Shown: positions 1 through 8,952 of the stretch, one piece after another
Layout: each line of letters begins with the position of its first letter
Position numbering within the stretch: the stretch's first letter is position 1
Source: Mobiluncus sp963511525
Lineage (GTDB): Bacteria; Actinomycetota; Actinomycetes; Actinomycetales; Actinomycetaceae
NCBI RefSeq assembly: GCF_963511525.1
Contig: NZ_CAUPIY010000001.1
Location: forward strand, 62,001-126,000
Direction of reading: 5' to 3'
Length of the DNA: 64,000 bases
Made by a program: the position numbers and the translations under genes
Notes under the pieces: generated by a model
Told to the model about the DNA's origin: nothing
Database searches by the model: none
The model's input: the letters and a program-made list of their open reading frames with translations, nothing else

Positions 1-290
1 TAAACCTGGGCGGAGGGACGCTCGGCGGCTAAAGTTAGCGCCAACGGTCCCCATCCGCAGCCCACATCGACGAAAACTCCTGACCCCCCCAGCTCTGACA
101 CGGAAGGCAGAGGGGGCACCTTACGCAATAACACCTCAGTGCCCTTGTCCAAACCATGACCGGAAAAAACCCCGTGAGCAGTCGTGACGCGAAAATCACG
201 ACCGGCTAGAGACACGGTTAGCTCCCGAGTGGAACCCTCGGAATGGGGAGTGGCTGCGAAATAGTGCTCGCCGGCAGGCTGCGAACTCAA
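1..290 (-). CDS. Class I SAM-dependent methyltransferase (RsmC/MTS-like), C-terminus cut by window edge
   Basis: Reading leftwards, a TTG at 290 opens a frame that runs off the left edge (96 codons visible). It contains HYFA near residue 9, FSGHGLDKGTEVLL around 42-55 and the SAM-binding motif I VDVGCGWGPLAL around 74-85. This order matches the MTS domain of RsmC/RlmG-type rRNA guanine N2-methyltransferases, whose line FSxGxLDxGT precedes motif I. The TTG was chosen because AGGAG lies five bases upstream and the gene above stops only 18 bases earlier, so the two are probably co-transcribed. The catalytic NPP motif would lie beyond the edge and is not visible, so the exact substrate cannot be given. 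Confidence 0.7.
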   Translation of the reverse strand, partial: MSSQPAGEHYFAATPHSEGSTRELTVSLAGRDFRVTTAHGVFSGHGLDKGTEVLLRKVPPLPSVSELGGSGVFVDVGCGWGPLALTLAAERPSAQV

Positions 291-308
291 CTGGTCTCCT
301 AACTTGTC

Positions 309-1292
309 TCAAAAAAGTTTAGCGACCACGTGGCTGATTAAGGAAGTGAGCACGCTGACAATCAACCCCAGCAGGAACGCCCCCAAAACGCTGTGTGTAA
401 AGAAAAATAGGCAAACGCCCGCGCCCAGGGCGGAAAGTACGAACTCAATCATCCACTCCAGCAGCTGCGGAATATGCAGGCGCAACGCCACGGCTTGTGC
501 CGCCTCGTCCAAAATGACTAAAACGATCGTGACCAGCAATGACAGACCGAGGTAGGGCCAAAAATCTTCAAAAATAATCGCAATCTCTTGAGGACCCCAG
601 CCGGAGAGCAGCAGCACACACAGGGTAGGAATCATCAGCACCAGCAAATTTCCCAGCAGCCGTGCCGCGATGTTGGCGATTTCCACAGGGGAGCGCGGGC
701 CGGTAGGCATTGCGGGATGGTTCGCGGAAGCGCGGGGTTCCGAGGGCTGCGAAATCCGTTGTGTGTGGCCGGGAATGATGGAGTTTTGCGCCGTTTCTGA
801 GGGGTGGTCCGCAGAAGCGGTGCCGGGCGGGTTCGCGTTTTTTTCCTGTTTCGTCTCTGGGGACGATGCCGGGACGCTAAAGGTCGGAGCGCCGGGATGG
901 GGATAGACTGTTTCGTCCCCGGTCGTCTCCGTGGTTGCTGGCGATGCGGTGATTTCAGCAGCGGGATCTGTCGGAGCTTCTATCTCAGCAGGCTGCGAGG
1001 GGTTCGCGGCGGTTCTAGCGGGACCGGAATCAATGGTCTTTGGCTTGGTCCGACGCAGTCGTTCGGGAACCATGATGGTGGAATCGAGTTCGGCCGCTTC
1101 GAGGATGATTTCTTCCTCGGAACGCCAGTCAGGCACATTGAACAGAGCCTTGTGGCGTTTCTTAAGGCGTTCATCGGCAGGATTAGGGACGGGAGCCGTG
1201 CGGGGGAGCGACTGGCCGAACGGGGACGCACGCCGAGCAGACGGAGCGTCAAAATTTTCGTCTCCGGGGTCCGTTGTATCCTTTAAAACCAA
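309..1292 (-). CDS. Hypothetical membrane protein with long Pro/Ala/Thr-rich cytoplasmic N-terminus
   Basis: 327 residues from a TTG start (AAAGG about nine bases upstream). Residues 1-210 are polar, disordered-looking and rich in Pro, Ala, Thr and Glu, with a conserved-looking patch near residue 45 (RLKKRHKALFNVPDWRSEEE). The last 110 residues hold about four hydrophobic segments: LLVLMIPTLCVLLLSGW, YLGLSLLVTIVLVILDEA, FVLSALGAGVCLFFF and LGAFLLGLIVSVLTSLI. I do not recognise the family and propose no function. It reads into the methyltransferase 18 bases downstream and is divergent from hflX, so the 1293-1385 gap must hold promoters for both. Confidence 0.7.
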   Translation of the reverse strand: MVLKDTTDPGDENFDAPSARRASPFGQSLPRTAPVPNPADERLKKRHKALFNVPDWRSEEEIILEAAELDSTIMVPERLRRTKPKTIDSGPARTAANPSQPAEIEAPTDPAAEITASPATTETTGDETVYPHPGAPTFSVPASSPETKQEKNANPPGTASADHPSETAQNSIIPGHTQRISQPSEPRASANHPAMPTGPRSPVEIANIAARLLGNLLVLMIPTLCVLLLSGWGPQEIAIIFEDFWPYLGLSLLVTIVLVILDEAAQAVALRLHIPQLLEWMIEFVLSALGAGVCLFFFTHSVLGAFLLGLIVSVLTSLISHVVAKLF

Positions 1293-1385
1293 AGCTCAAA
1301 CCTTTACTTGCATGGGCCGGGGGATACCCTAAATTCTAGGCGGAAGGATTATAACTTGCAGGAAAACAAGGAGGATTACCCAAAC

Positions 1386-2876
1386 TTGGGTTTCCTTTCG
1401 GGTGCGCCACTGGCGGGAGAGGTGACCGCGTCGGACAATCCGACCCGGTCCCAGCCCGACGCTGCCGAGCAAGCCCAGCGGTGGGCCGATCGCTATGCCT
1501 TGGGGCGGGTGGAATCCATCGGTTCTGAGCTACAGGACATCAGCGAGGTTGAATACCGTGAAGTTCGCCTGGAAAAAGTTATTTTGGTGGGGATTTTCGC
1601 CGCCGACCGGGATGAGGCCGAACTGTCGCTGCAAGAGCTTGCCGCCCTGGCGAAAACGGCGGGAGCTGTCGTGCTGGCCGGGCTGTTGCAACGGCGTGAG
1701 AAGCCTGACGTGGCGACTTTCCTGGGACGGGGCAAAGCCCACGAACTGCAAGCTCAGGTGGCGGCTCTTGGCGCGGATACGGTCATCGTCGATGATGAGT
1801 TAGCCCCCAGCCAACGCCGGGCCCTGGAGGACGTGGTAAAGGTCAAGGTCATCGACCGCACTGCCCTCATTTTGGATATTTTTGCCCAGCACGCCACCTC
1901 ACGGGAAGGCAAAGCCCAGGTGGAACTGGCTCAGCTAGAATACCTGCTGCCGAGGTTGCGCGGCTGGGGCGAATCGATGAGCCGGCAGGCCGGCGGACGT
2001 GCCGCCGCGGGTGAAGGTATCGGCGCGCGCGGACCCGGTGAAACCAAGATTGAACTCGATCGGCGCCGAATTCGGTCCCGGATGGCTCGGCTGCGGCGCA
2101 CCATAAAATCTTTGGCTCCGACACGTGAAGCGAAACGAGCCAGTCGTAAGGCTGGGGGAGTACCCGCGGTGGCGATTGTGGGCTACACCAACGCGGGCAA
2201 GTCCTCGCTGCTAAATCGGCTGGCGGGGGCCAATCTGCTGGTGCATGATGCCCTGTTTGCCACTCTTGACCCCAGCGTGCGTCGGACCCATACTCCGGAA
2301 GGACGGGAATACACCCTGACGGATACGGTTGGGTTCGTGCGGCGCCTGCCTACCGAACTGGTTGAGGCTTTTCGTTCGACTTTGGAAGAAACCGCTATGG
2401 CTGATTTGATTTTGCACGTAGTGGATGGTTCTAACCCCGACCCGCTGGCGCAAGTCGCCGCGGTTGACGCCACCCTGGAGGCTGTGGAGGGCATCGAGGA
2501 CGTCACGGTCATGATGGTGGTAAACAAAATCGATCAGGCTACAGCTCCCGCCCTCGCGCTGCTGCGTCATTCCTTACCGGAGGCATACTACGTTTCGGCA
2601 CGGACCGGGGAAGGCATCGAGACGCTGCAGGAAGCCATCGCCGAGCGACTGCCCTGGCCGGGGCAGCGGGTTCGGGTAGTGGTGAAGTGGGAAAACACGG
2701 GTCTGCTGGAACGGATTTATCGTGACGGCAAGCTTTTGACCCGCCAGACCCGCGAGGACGGCACCTTTATAGACGCCTGGGTCCCCCCGGCTTTGGGGGC
2801 AAAACTGCTTGATCAGGCAATGGAAGATAATCACGAAATCAGCGAGGGGGTCGACAGTGACGCAAACGATAGATAA
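1386..2876 (+). CDS. hflX: GTPase HflX
   Basis: Ribosome-associated GTPase of the HflX family, which splits or rescues stalled 70S ribosomes under stress. From the proposed TTG start it is 496 residues. The N-terminal HflX domain ends in the glycine-rich loop with GIGARGPGETKIE (about 210-222), followed by the GTPase domain: G1 GYTNAGKSSLLN at about 266, G3 DTVGFVRRLP, G4 NKID. The frame is open back to an ATG at 1308, but that ATG has no ribosome site, while the TTG at 1386 has AAGGAGG at 1368-1374, 11 bases upstream. Its last 20 bases overlap the GTG of dinG, so the two form an operon. Family assignment is certain; the start is an inference. Confidence 0.93.
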   Translation: MGFLSGAPLAGEVTASDNPTRSQPDAAEQAQRWADRYALGRVESIGSELQDISEVEYREVRLEKVILVGIFAADRDEAELSLQELAALAKTAGAVVLAGLLQRREKPDVATFLGRGKAHELQAQVAALGADTVIVDDELAPSQRRALEDVVKVKVIDRTALILDIFAQHATSREGKAQVELAQLEYLLPRLRGWGESMSRQAGGRAAAGEGIGARGPGETKIELDRRRIRSRMARLRRTIKSLAPTREAKRASRKAGGVPAVAIVGYTNAGKSSLLNRLAGANLLVHDALFATLDPSVRRTHTPEGREYTLTDTVGFVRRLPTELVEAFRSTLEETAMADLILHVVDGSNPDPLAQVAAVDATLEAVEGIEDVTVMMVVNKIDQATAPALALLRHSLPEAYYVSARTGEGIETLQEAIAERLPWPGQRVRVVVKWENTGLLERIYRDGKLLTRQTREDGTFIDAWVPPALGAKLLDQAMEDNHEISEGVDSDANDR

Positions 2877-4962
2877 CGACACCGCGGACATGTCCGACGT
2901 TGAGGCAGGCGCTTTTGCGGATTATGTTCCCAGTTCAGAGCTGCAGAAGGTGTTGACTGAGGCGGTGTCTTTGTTGGGAGGTAGTGAGCGGCCCGGTCAG
3001 GTGGCGATGGCGGCCGCGGTGGAACAATCGCTGCGCTCAGATGGCAAATTAGCAGTTCAGGCGGGGACTGGAACCGGGAAATCCCTGGGATATTTACTGC
3101 CAGCGCTGCTGTACTGCCTGCACGAGGACGCCAGAGTGGTCATTTCGACCGCAACTTTGGCTCTGCAAAACCAAATCATCACTAAAGACGCCCCCCTAGC
3201 GGTGGAGGCGGTAAAGAACGTGACTGGCTCAGAGCTGCGCGTGGAGGTTCTCAAAGGCTGGCAAAACTATGTCTGCCTGCACAAATTGAATGGCGGTTAC
3301 GAGGGCAGCGAGGACGATTTATTTTCCACTATGGAAGATTCTCTCGCCCCTGGGGCAGGCGGGGGCGGTGAGGCCGCTTCGGGACGGGGAACGAAAACCG
3401 CGCGCCAAATGCGGGGATTTGCCGCTGAGACGAAAAAACTTTACGAATGGGCTCGGGAAACGACCACCGGGGACCGAGACGAAGCTCCGCGCGGTATCGG
3501 GGCCCGGGCCTGGCGGCAAGTTTCCCTGTCCAGCCTGGAATGCGTCGGGGAAAAATGCCCGTTTCGTTCCGAGTGCTTCCAAGTTTCGGCTCGCGATAAG
3601 GCAGCATTAGCGCAGGTGGTGGTGACTAACCACGCCATGATTGGGCTGGAGGCCGCCGGAAAACAGAATCCGCTGCCCCCGTGTGAGGCCATCATCGTTG
3701 ATGAGGCTCATGAACTGGCCGAAAGGGTGCGTTCGCAGGCGTCTACTGAGTTCAGCGCCAATATGTTGGCGACTTGTGCCAAGGCGGCGGGCAATTTGGG
3801 GGTTTCCGGCAGCGAGGAACTCTCCCAGCAAGCCATCATGCTGGGCGTGGCGCTGCAGAATCTGGAAGATAGCCGTCTCACGCAGATGCCTGAGGCAGTA
3901 GCGGAATGTCGGACGCTCGCCCTGCCGCCCTTGAAGGCTGCCCTAACCGAGTTGAGTGCGAAGAGTGGGGGTGACGCGGGGGTAGACGGCGAAAAACACG
4001 CAGATGCGGCGAAAGCAGCCGTTGCGAAAGCAGCACTGACCAGCCTGTTAGATACTCTTGAGACGATGACCCCGGAATCGGTCGCGAACGGCGAAACAAT
4101 CCTGTGGCTGAGTCGGGGACGCGATGGCGACCAGGAACCTCGGCTCTACACCGCTCCGCTGGACGTGGCCGGAAAGCTCGCGAATCGATTGTGGAGTGAA
4201 CATGCCATCATCGCGACCTCGGCCACCCTCAAGCTGGGGGGCACATTTGCGCCGCTCATACACAAGATGGGTTTGCAGCTCGAGGAACCGCAGCCGGAAA
4301 CCTTAGATGTCGGCTCGCCGTTTCGCCACGATCGGCAGGGCATTTTGTATCTGGCTCGGGACTTACCGGCGCCCACTCGCGGGGAGCACCCCGAAGTGTT
4401 CTGGGATCGACTGGTGGAGCTGGTCGAGGCCTCGGGAGGCGGGGCGCTGGGGCTGTTTTCCTCACGCAAGATGGCTGAGCGGGCAGGGGAAGTACTTCGG
4501 GAACGCACCGATTTGCCCATTATGGTCCAAGGTGAAGATTCCATGGCAGCCCTGGTTAACGATATGCGCGAGGACACTTCCGCCTGTCTGATGGGAACTC
4601 TCTCGCTGTGGCAGGGGGTGGATTTGCCGGGGAATACTTGCCGTTTGGTGCTGATTGACCGGATACCTTTCCCGGTTCCCAGTGACCCGGTTATTGAGGC
4701 GCGCTGTGCCGCCGTCAAACGAGCCGGGGGCAGCGACTTTATGGAAGTTTCCCTGACCCATGCCGCCCTGTTGCTGGCGCAGGGAACCGGGCGACTGTTG
4801 CGTTCTGCCGCGGATCGCGGGGTGGTGGCGGTGCTGGATTCACGTCTGGCCACCGCGCGGTATGGGGGATTTTTGCGAGCCTCCCTGCCGCCCTTGTGGC
4901 CCACGGAGGACGCACAGGTGGTGTTGGACGCTTTACGGCGACTGCACCAGAAAGTTTCCTAG
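2857..4962 (+). CDS. dinG: DinG-family ATP-dependent DNA helicase (XPD-like, Fe-S)
   Basis: Superfamily 2 5'-3' helicase of the DinG/XPD group, 701 residues from the GTG at 2857 (GAGGGGG just upstream, start inside the end of hflX). Visible motifs: Walker A AGTGTGKSLGYLLPAL, the DEAH box VDEAHELAE, and GTLSLWQGVDLPG plus QGTGRLLRS in the C-terminal RecA domain. Four cysteines fit the Fe-S cluster of this group: one in NYVCLHKL and three in CVGEKCPFRSEC. The family unwinds forked DNA, R-loops and G-quadruplexes during repair. I see no LexA box in front of this operon, although lexA is the next gene, convergent and 20 bases away. Confidence 0.9.
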   Translation: MTQTIDNDTADMSDVEAGAFADYVPSSELQKVLTEAVSLLGGSERPGQVAMAAAVEQSLRSDGKLAVQAGTGTGKSLGYLLPALLYCLHEDARVVISTATLALQNQIITKDAPLAVEAVKNVTGSELRVEVLKGWQNYVCLHKLNGGYEGSEDDLFSTMEDSLAPGAGGGGEAASGRGTKTARQMRGFAAETKKLYEWARETTTGDRDEAPRGIGARAWRQVSLSSLECVGEKCPFRSECFQVSARDKAALAQVVVTNHAMIGLEAAGKQNPLPPCEAIIVDEAHELAERVRSQASTEFSANMLATCAKAAGNLGVSGSEELSQQAIMLGVALQNLEDSRLTQMPEAVAECRTLALPPLKAALTELSAKSGGDAGVDGEKHADAAKAAVAKAALTSLLDTLETMTPESVANGETILWLSRGRDGDQEPRLYTAPLDVAGKLANRLWSEHAIIATSATLKLGGTFAPLIHKMGLQLEEPQPETLDVGSPFRHDRQGILYLARDLPAPTRGEHPEVFWDRLVELVEASGGGALGLFSSRKMAERAGEVLRERTDLPIMVQGEDSMAALVNDMREDTSACLMGTLSLWQGVDLPGNTCRLVLIDRIPFPVPSDPVIEARCAAVKRAGGSDFMEVSLTHAALLLAQGTGRLLRSAADRGVVAVLDSRLATARYGGFLRASLPPLWPTEDAQVVLDALRRLHQKVS

Positions 4963-4982
4963 GGGTGGGGGCAACCCAAACG

Positions 4983-5666
4983 TTACAGGGAACGGATTAC
5001 CGTGACGACCTTGCCTAAAATGGTGGCGGTATCGCCGGGGATGGGTGCGTAGTTATCGTTGTGGGGCAGCAGCCAAACGTGCCCGTCAGCTCGGGAAAAC
5101 TCTTTCACCGTGGCCTCGCCGTCAATCATCGCCGCCACGATTTCACCGTTGCGGGCTTCGCTCTGATGGCGCACCACGACCCAATCGCCATCTAATATGC
5201 CACCGTCCTGCATGGATTCGCCCTTTACTGCGAGCATGAACAGTTCGCCGGAACCGGTGAAGCGCCGGGGCAGGGCAAAAGTGTCCTCGACCATTTCCTC
5301 TGCCGTGATGGGGGCACCCGCTGCAATCTGTCCGACCAGGGGAACCGTGGTCGCCGCCGCGGTGTCGGCGATGCCCACCGGAATGGTGGTGACGGTGGCA
5401 GGCTGTGTCGCGCCGGGTGGCGGTTTCTGCTGCGAAGTTTCCATCCCCTCGGGAAGCTTTACGAATTCCAAAGCTCGCGGTGTGTTGGGAGCTCTGCGCA
5501 GGTAGCCCTTTTTGGTCAACACGTCGAGGTGGTGTTTGACCGAGGAGGGGGAGGACAGCCCCATGGCCTCGGCGAGTTCGCGTACCGAGGGGGGGTAGGC
5601 GAGCTTTTGACTGAGTTGGTACAAAGTCGTCAAAACTTCCTGTTGTCGTTTGGTCAGGTCGCTCAC
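4983..5666 (-). CDS. lexA: LexA repressor
   Basis: SOS repressor, 227 residues. The N-terminal winged helix carries LTKRQQEVLTTLYQL and the recognition helix SSPSSVKHHLDVLTKKGYL. The C-terminal S24 peptidase domain has the self-cleavage bond in QIAAGAP (Ala-Gly), the nucleophile serine in KGESMQDGGI and the base lysine in ATVKEFS. The open frame extends to 5828, but the GTG at 5666 has GGAG eight bases upstream and starts at the usual family position (SDLTKRQ), so the upstream 54 codons are taken as leader. A LexA box at 5800-5813 next to a possible -10 (5797-5792) suggests autoregulation. It is divergent from the LysM gene and nrdR. Confidence 0.95.
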   Translation of the reverse strand: MSDLTKRQQEVLTTLYQLSQKLAYPPSVRELAEAMGLSSPSSVKHHLDVLTKKGYLRRAPNTPRALEFVKLPEGMETSQQKPPPGATQPATVTTIPVGIADTAAATTVPLVGQIAAGAPITAEEMVEDTFALPRRFTGSGELFMLAVKGESMQDGGILDGDWVVVRHQSEARNGEIVAAMIDGEATVKEFSRADGHVWLLPHNDNYAPIPGDTATILGKVVTVIRSL

Positions 5667-5799
5667 TGCTGCTCCTTTATCCGAGTACTTTGCGCGGGAT
5701 AGCTGGCAAAAGTCCGTCTGACGTAACTCGCGGATTTTCGTCTCCGGGGTCCATGTCAGACTGGCAATTGTCAGGCTAACTGCGGTCAAAATTAATATT

Positions 5800-5813
5800 C
5801 GCACAAATGTTCG
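5800..5813. promoter_or_regulatory. LexA (SOS) box on the lexA side
   Basis: CGCACAAATGTTCG is one base away from the Gram-positive LexA consensus CGAAC-N4-GTTCG. On the minus strand it abuts TATTAA (5797-5792), a possible lexA -10, so binding would block lexA transcription. The box fits the consensus well; the promoter is weaker evidence, as no good -35 is seen. Confidence 0.75.
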
Positions 5814-5821
5814 ATTTTGAC

Positions 5822-5850
5822 TCGACAACGCGCCGGCAATGGTTTATATT
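5822..5850 (+). promoter_or_regulatory. Promoter of the LysM gene
   Basis: TCGACA (5822-5827), 17 bases, then TATATT (5845-5850). The expected start of transcription falls in the first of the two LexA boxes that follow, which is the usual arrangement for SOS repression. Confidence 0.55.
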
Positions 5851-5853
5851 ATA

Positions 5854-5883
5854 CGTACAGATGTTCGAACGAACAAATGTTCG
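5854..5883. promoter_or_regulatory. Tandem LexA (SOS) boxes in front of the LysM gene
   Basis: CGTACAGATGTTCG at 5854-5867 and CGAACAAATGTTCG at 5870-5883. The second matches CGAAC-N4-GTTCG perfectly; the first has one mismatch in its left half. Their centres are 16 bases apart, just downstream of the promoter at 5822-5850 and just upstream of the ATG at 5903. Confidence 0.85.
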
Positions 5884-5902
5884 AATGAATGGAGGGATTA
5901 CC

Positions 5903-6340
5903 ATGACAGCAGTTTTGGCACCGACTTTTGAGGTTAGCGAGCTCGCTCCGAATCACCCGGCGGTGCGTGCTTTCAGAGCCCGCCAATCGCGCCCGGCTTA
6001 CTTGCGTTTGGTTCCGAAGGCACCGGCGTCACCCGCTGTGGCTGTGCGGCCGGTTTTGTCGTGGGATGCCGTAGCTTTGCGAGTGGGGCTGTTTATTCTG
6101 GCTGCCCTCGTGATGGTGTTCCTGGGTATGGTGTTGGGGCTGGGGCTCAGTCCTGATTTCGTTCCCACGGATTTTATGCAACACACGGTCGTGCCGGGCG
6201 ATACGCTGTGGGATATTGCCGCGACTAATGCCGCCGGTGTGCCGACTGACGAGGTCTTGGCGGACATGATGGACGCAAATGCCTTGGACACGGGTTCCGT
6301 GCTAAATACCGGGCAAACGCTGTTGGTTCCGGTTTATTGA
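5903..6340 (+). CDS. LysM-domain membrane protein, probable SOS-induced cell-division inhibitor (YneA/DivS/Rv2719c-like)
   Basis: 145 residues: a basic N-terminus, one membrane span at about 57-81 and a C-terminal LysM domain at about 92-144 (HTVVPGDTLWDIA ... GSVLNTGQTLLVP). The ATG at 5903 has GGAGGG seven bases upstream; longer in-frame starts would place the LexA boxes inside the gene. The position between lexA (divergent) and nrdR is that of Rv2719c in mycobacteria and resembles yneA of Bacillus and divS of Corynebacterium, all of which delay septation after DNA damage. Two LexA boxes precede it. That it stops division is inferred from context and architecture, not from a diagnostic motif. 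Confidence 0.85.
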   Translation: MTAVLAPTFEVSELAPNHPAVRAFRARQSRPAYLRLVPKAPASPAVAVRPVLSWDAVALRVGLFILAALVMVFLGMVLGLGLSPDFVPTDFMQHTVVPGDTLWDIAATNAAGVPTDEVLADMMDANALDTGSVLNTGQTLLVPVY

Positions 6341-6434
6341 AATGATTTGGTTCAGTCCGACTCTCCAGCTTGCGAAAACTTCGGTTTGCACTTACGGTGA
6401 AACCTGTAGTCTTGCAGCGGTGAAGGAGGGCGAC

Positions 6435-6887
6435 GTGCACTGTCCGTTTTGTCATCACGAAGATTCCCGTGTGATTGATTCACGTACCGCCGATGACGGT
6501 GCCTCCATTCGGAGGCGTCGTGAATGCCCCAGCTGCGGTCGGCGTTTCACCACCCTGGAAACCACGCTGCTGCTGATTAAGAAACGTTCCGGAGCGACCG
6601 AGCCGTTCCGGCGCAGCAAGGTTATTGCCGGTCTGGCCAAAGCCACCCAAGGCCGTCCCATCAGCCCTGACCAACTCGCTCTTATGGCTCAAGGCGTTGA
6701 AGAAACCCTGCGGGCCTCTGGGAAAGCCATCATCAACTCCGAGGAAGTCGGCAAGGCTATTTTGGAACCGCTAAAGGAACTGGACGAAGTCGCCTATCTG
6801 CGCTTCGCTTCGGTTTACTCCGATTTCAATTCCATCGAAGACTTTGAGGATGCAATCGCCTCATTAAAGAACCAATCTCAGAACTAG
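6435..6887 (+). CDS. nrdR: Transcriptional repressor NrdR
   Basis: 150 residues from the GTG at 6435 (GAAGGAGGG four bases upstream), the normal NrdR length; the frame is open further upstream but that part is not conserved. The zinc ribbon uses C3, C6, C31 and C34 (HCPFCHH, ECPSCGRRF). It is followed by the ATP-cone domain from about residue 49 (KKRSGATEPFRRSKVIAGL, VEETLR). NrdR senses ATP/dATP and represses ribonucleotide reductase genes by binding NrdR boxes. It probably shares the SOS-controlled transcript of the LysM gene, linking dNTP control to DNA damage. Confidence 0.95.
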   Translation: MHCPFCHHEDSRVIDSRTADDGASIRRRRECPSCGRRFTTLETTLLLIKKRSGATEPFRRSKVIAGLAKATQGRPISPDQLALMAQGVEETLRASGKAIINSEEVGKAILEPLKELDEVAYLRFASVYSDFNSIEDFEDAIASLKNQSQN

Positions 6888-6931
6888 CCGCCGGTTTTGA
6901 TGGATGCTGGCCGGTGACCCACACTCGGCGC

Positions 6932-8731
6932 CTAGCCCTGCGTACGGAACCCCTCGGAAAGCCGCTCCAAAACGGATTGGCGCACTTTGCGGCGTTGAAT
7001 CTTTCCGAGTTCGTTATGCGCCAGCTGCTCCGGGAAAGAAACTGAACGCGGAATCGCATAACGGGGTAGGGAATCAGCAACCCAAGTCCGAATCTTGTCC
7101 AAATTGAGGCTCGCTCCCGGATTGAGCACCACCGCCGCGTGTACCTGTTCACCCCGGGCGGGGTCAGCTTGATCGGGAATGCCGACCACGGCGACTTCTG
7201 CCACCTGGGGCATCGTGGCTATGGCCGCCTCCACGACCGAGGGATAAACATTGAAACCGGAAATAATGATGAGCTCTTTGCGCCGGTCACTCATCCGCAA
7301 AAACCCTTCGTGTTCCTCGACCAAATCGCCGGTGCGCAACCAACGATCCGGGGTGAACAGCAAATCAGTTTCTACCTGGTCGCGCCAATACCCCGGGGAA
7401 CACCCCGGTCCTTTCACCACGAGTTCCCCCACCTCGCCGGGCTCGACGTCAACGAGGGTATCCGGGTCGATGACCCGCACTTGGATAGAGGGGAACACGA
7501 TGCCCATGTAACCAAGTTTGCGTTCGGGACTCATCGGGGATCCCAGTACCGTTGGCGAAGTCTCCGTCATGCCGTAGCCTTCGATGATATAGCCGGAAGT
7601 GGCTTTTTCCCAGCGTTTTGCGACTTCCTGAGTCAGCGGCATCGCTCCGGAAATAGCGTATTTAAACGTTGATAAATCTATTTTCGGGTTTTCCGCAGCG
7701 GCTTTCGCTAGGCGGTCAAAAATTGGAGGCACTCCCACTATGAACGTGCCCGGACGCCGGCGTTGGGCAGCTAGGGCTGCTCGGGTGCTGAACTTCGGGA
7801 ACAACACCGCGGTGGCTCCCAAACCAATCGCCCCGTTCAGAGACAGGGTCAGGCCAAAAGCGTGGAAGAACGGCAGGACACAGAACCAGGTTTCTTTGCC
7901 GGGACGCAACTTAGTCACCCAGGTCGTATTGGCAAACAAGTTCGACACCAAGTTGCGGTTGGTCAAAATGACCGCTTTCGGTTTGCCGGTGGTTCCACCC
8001 GTATGCAGCATCACGGCTGGGACATCCGGATCGACTCGCACAATGCGGTTATACGGTTTTTGCTTTTCCAGCAAGGTATCGTAGTCGGGCAAATCCTTGG
8101 CCTGCGGGTCGCAGAGCTGATGGTAGAGGTCTTTTGCCTGCTTAATCGGCAGGCGCAAGGCAAAACGCAGCCGGCGCGGCAAAGCCGCGGAAACATCGAG
8201 GGAAATAACTTCGGTGTCCATGCTGCGCACCAACTCGGTGACACTTACGGCGGCCTTTTGCCACACAAAAACCAGCTTTGATTCCGCGTTTTCGATTTGC
8301 CACTTCAGCTCTGTCGGGGCAGCCAAAGGGTTGTGCAGCACGCACACCACTCCCAGCTGCAGGCAGGAATAGAGCAGGAAAACAAACTGCGGACAGTTCG
8401 GAGCCACAATCGAGACGCGGTCGCCTCGCTTGACACCATGTTCAAGCAGTAGCGCCGAAGTGCGTTGTACGTTTTCGCCCAGTTCCCGGTAGGTCGTGGT
8501 GGCGCCGAAAAAATCCAAGGCAATGCGGCGCGGATATTTATTGGACTGAGTGCGCAAAACATCAATCAGCAGCTGATCGGTGACGGGGATTTGGGCGGGA
8601 ACGTCGGGGTTATAAAGCAGACGCATCCGTTTGGTCAGCTCAGAATCTTGCTCGGGCGGGGTATGCACGTACCTAGGCAGGTGAATCCCCGCGGCAGGAG
8701 CTAGTTCCAACAAATCCACTGTTTCAGTCAT
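6932..8731 (-). CDS. AMP-dependent acyl-CoA synthetase (FadD-like)
   Basis: 599 residues, ANL superfamily of adenylating enzymes, which make an acyl-AMP and then an acyl-CoA. The P-loop-like motif HTGGTTGKPKAVIL lies near residue 240. Further on are IEGYGMTETSP, the hinge YWRDQ...TGDLVEEHEGFLRMSDR and the C-terminal catalytic region with KELIIISGFNVYPSVVE and a lysine in GKIQRRKV. The N-terminal stretch LLYNPDVPAQIPVTDQLLIDVL is typical of actinobacterial long-chain fatty acid CoA ligases. The ATG at 8731 has GGTGG upstream. It stands alone, convergent with nrdR, so its chain-length preference cannot be judged. Confidence 0.85.
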   Translation of the reverse strand: MTETVDLLELAPAAGIHLPRYVHTPPEQDSELTKRMRLLYNPDVPAQIPVTDQLLIDVLRTQSNKYPRRIALDFFGATTTYRELGENVQRTSALLLEHGVKRGDRVSIVAPNCPQFVFLLYSCLQLGVVCVLHNPLAAPTELKWQIENAESKLVFVWQKAAVSVTELVRSMDTEVISLDVSAALPRRLRFALRLPIKQAKDLYHQLCDPQAKDLPDYDTLLEKQKPYNRIVRVDPDVPAVMLHTGGTTGKPKAVILTNRNLVSNLFANTTWVTKLRPGKETWFCVLPFFHAFGLTLSLNGAIGLGATAVLFPKFSTRAALAAQRRRPGTFIVGVPPIFDRLAKAAAENPKIDLSTFKYAISGAMPLTQEVAKRWEKATSGYIIEGYGMTETSPTVLGSPMSPERKLGYMGIVFPSIQVRVIDPDTLVDVEPGEVGELVVKGPGCSPGYWRDQVETDLLFTPDRWLRTGDLVEEHEGFLRMSDRRKELIIISGFNVYPSVVEAAIATMPQVAEVAVVGIPDQADPARGEQVHAAVVLNPGASLNLDKIRTWVADSLPRYAIPRSVSFPEQLAHNELGKIQRRKVRQSVLERLSEGFRTQG

Positions 8732-8952
8732 ACGTCCACCCTAACGCAAACTTGCCGGTCAAATCCTTTTCGCCTGGAATTTGTCCGGTAAAACCGGCGC
8801 CCCCAGCTGCAGGCGACCCAGCGAAAGACTGGTGAGAGCGCGGCAAAACTCGGTACGGCGAAACTCCTGCCAGCCAAACGGCTCTTAACCCGGCACCCAG
8901 TGCCCCGCAGGGACGCGTCCGCCTCCGGCCTAGTGAGCTCCGTCAAGGTAAG

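Noticed and set aside
4963..4982. Terminator between dinG and lexA
   Set aside because: GGGT and ACCC could pair, but the stem is only four pairs and no T-run follows on either strand.
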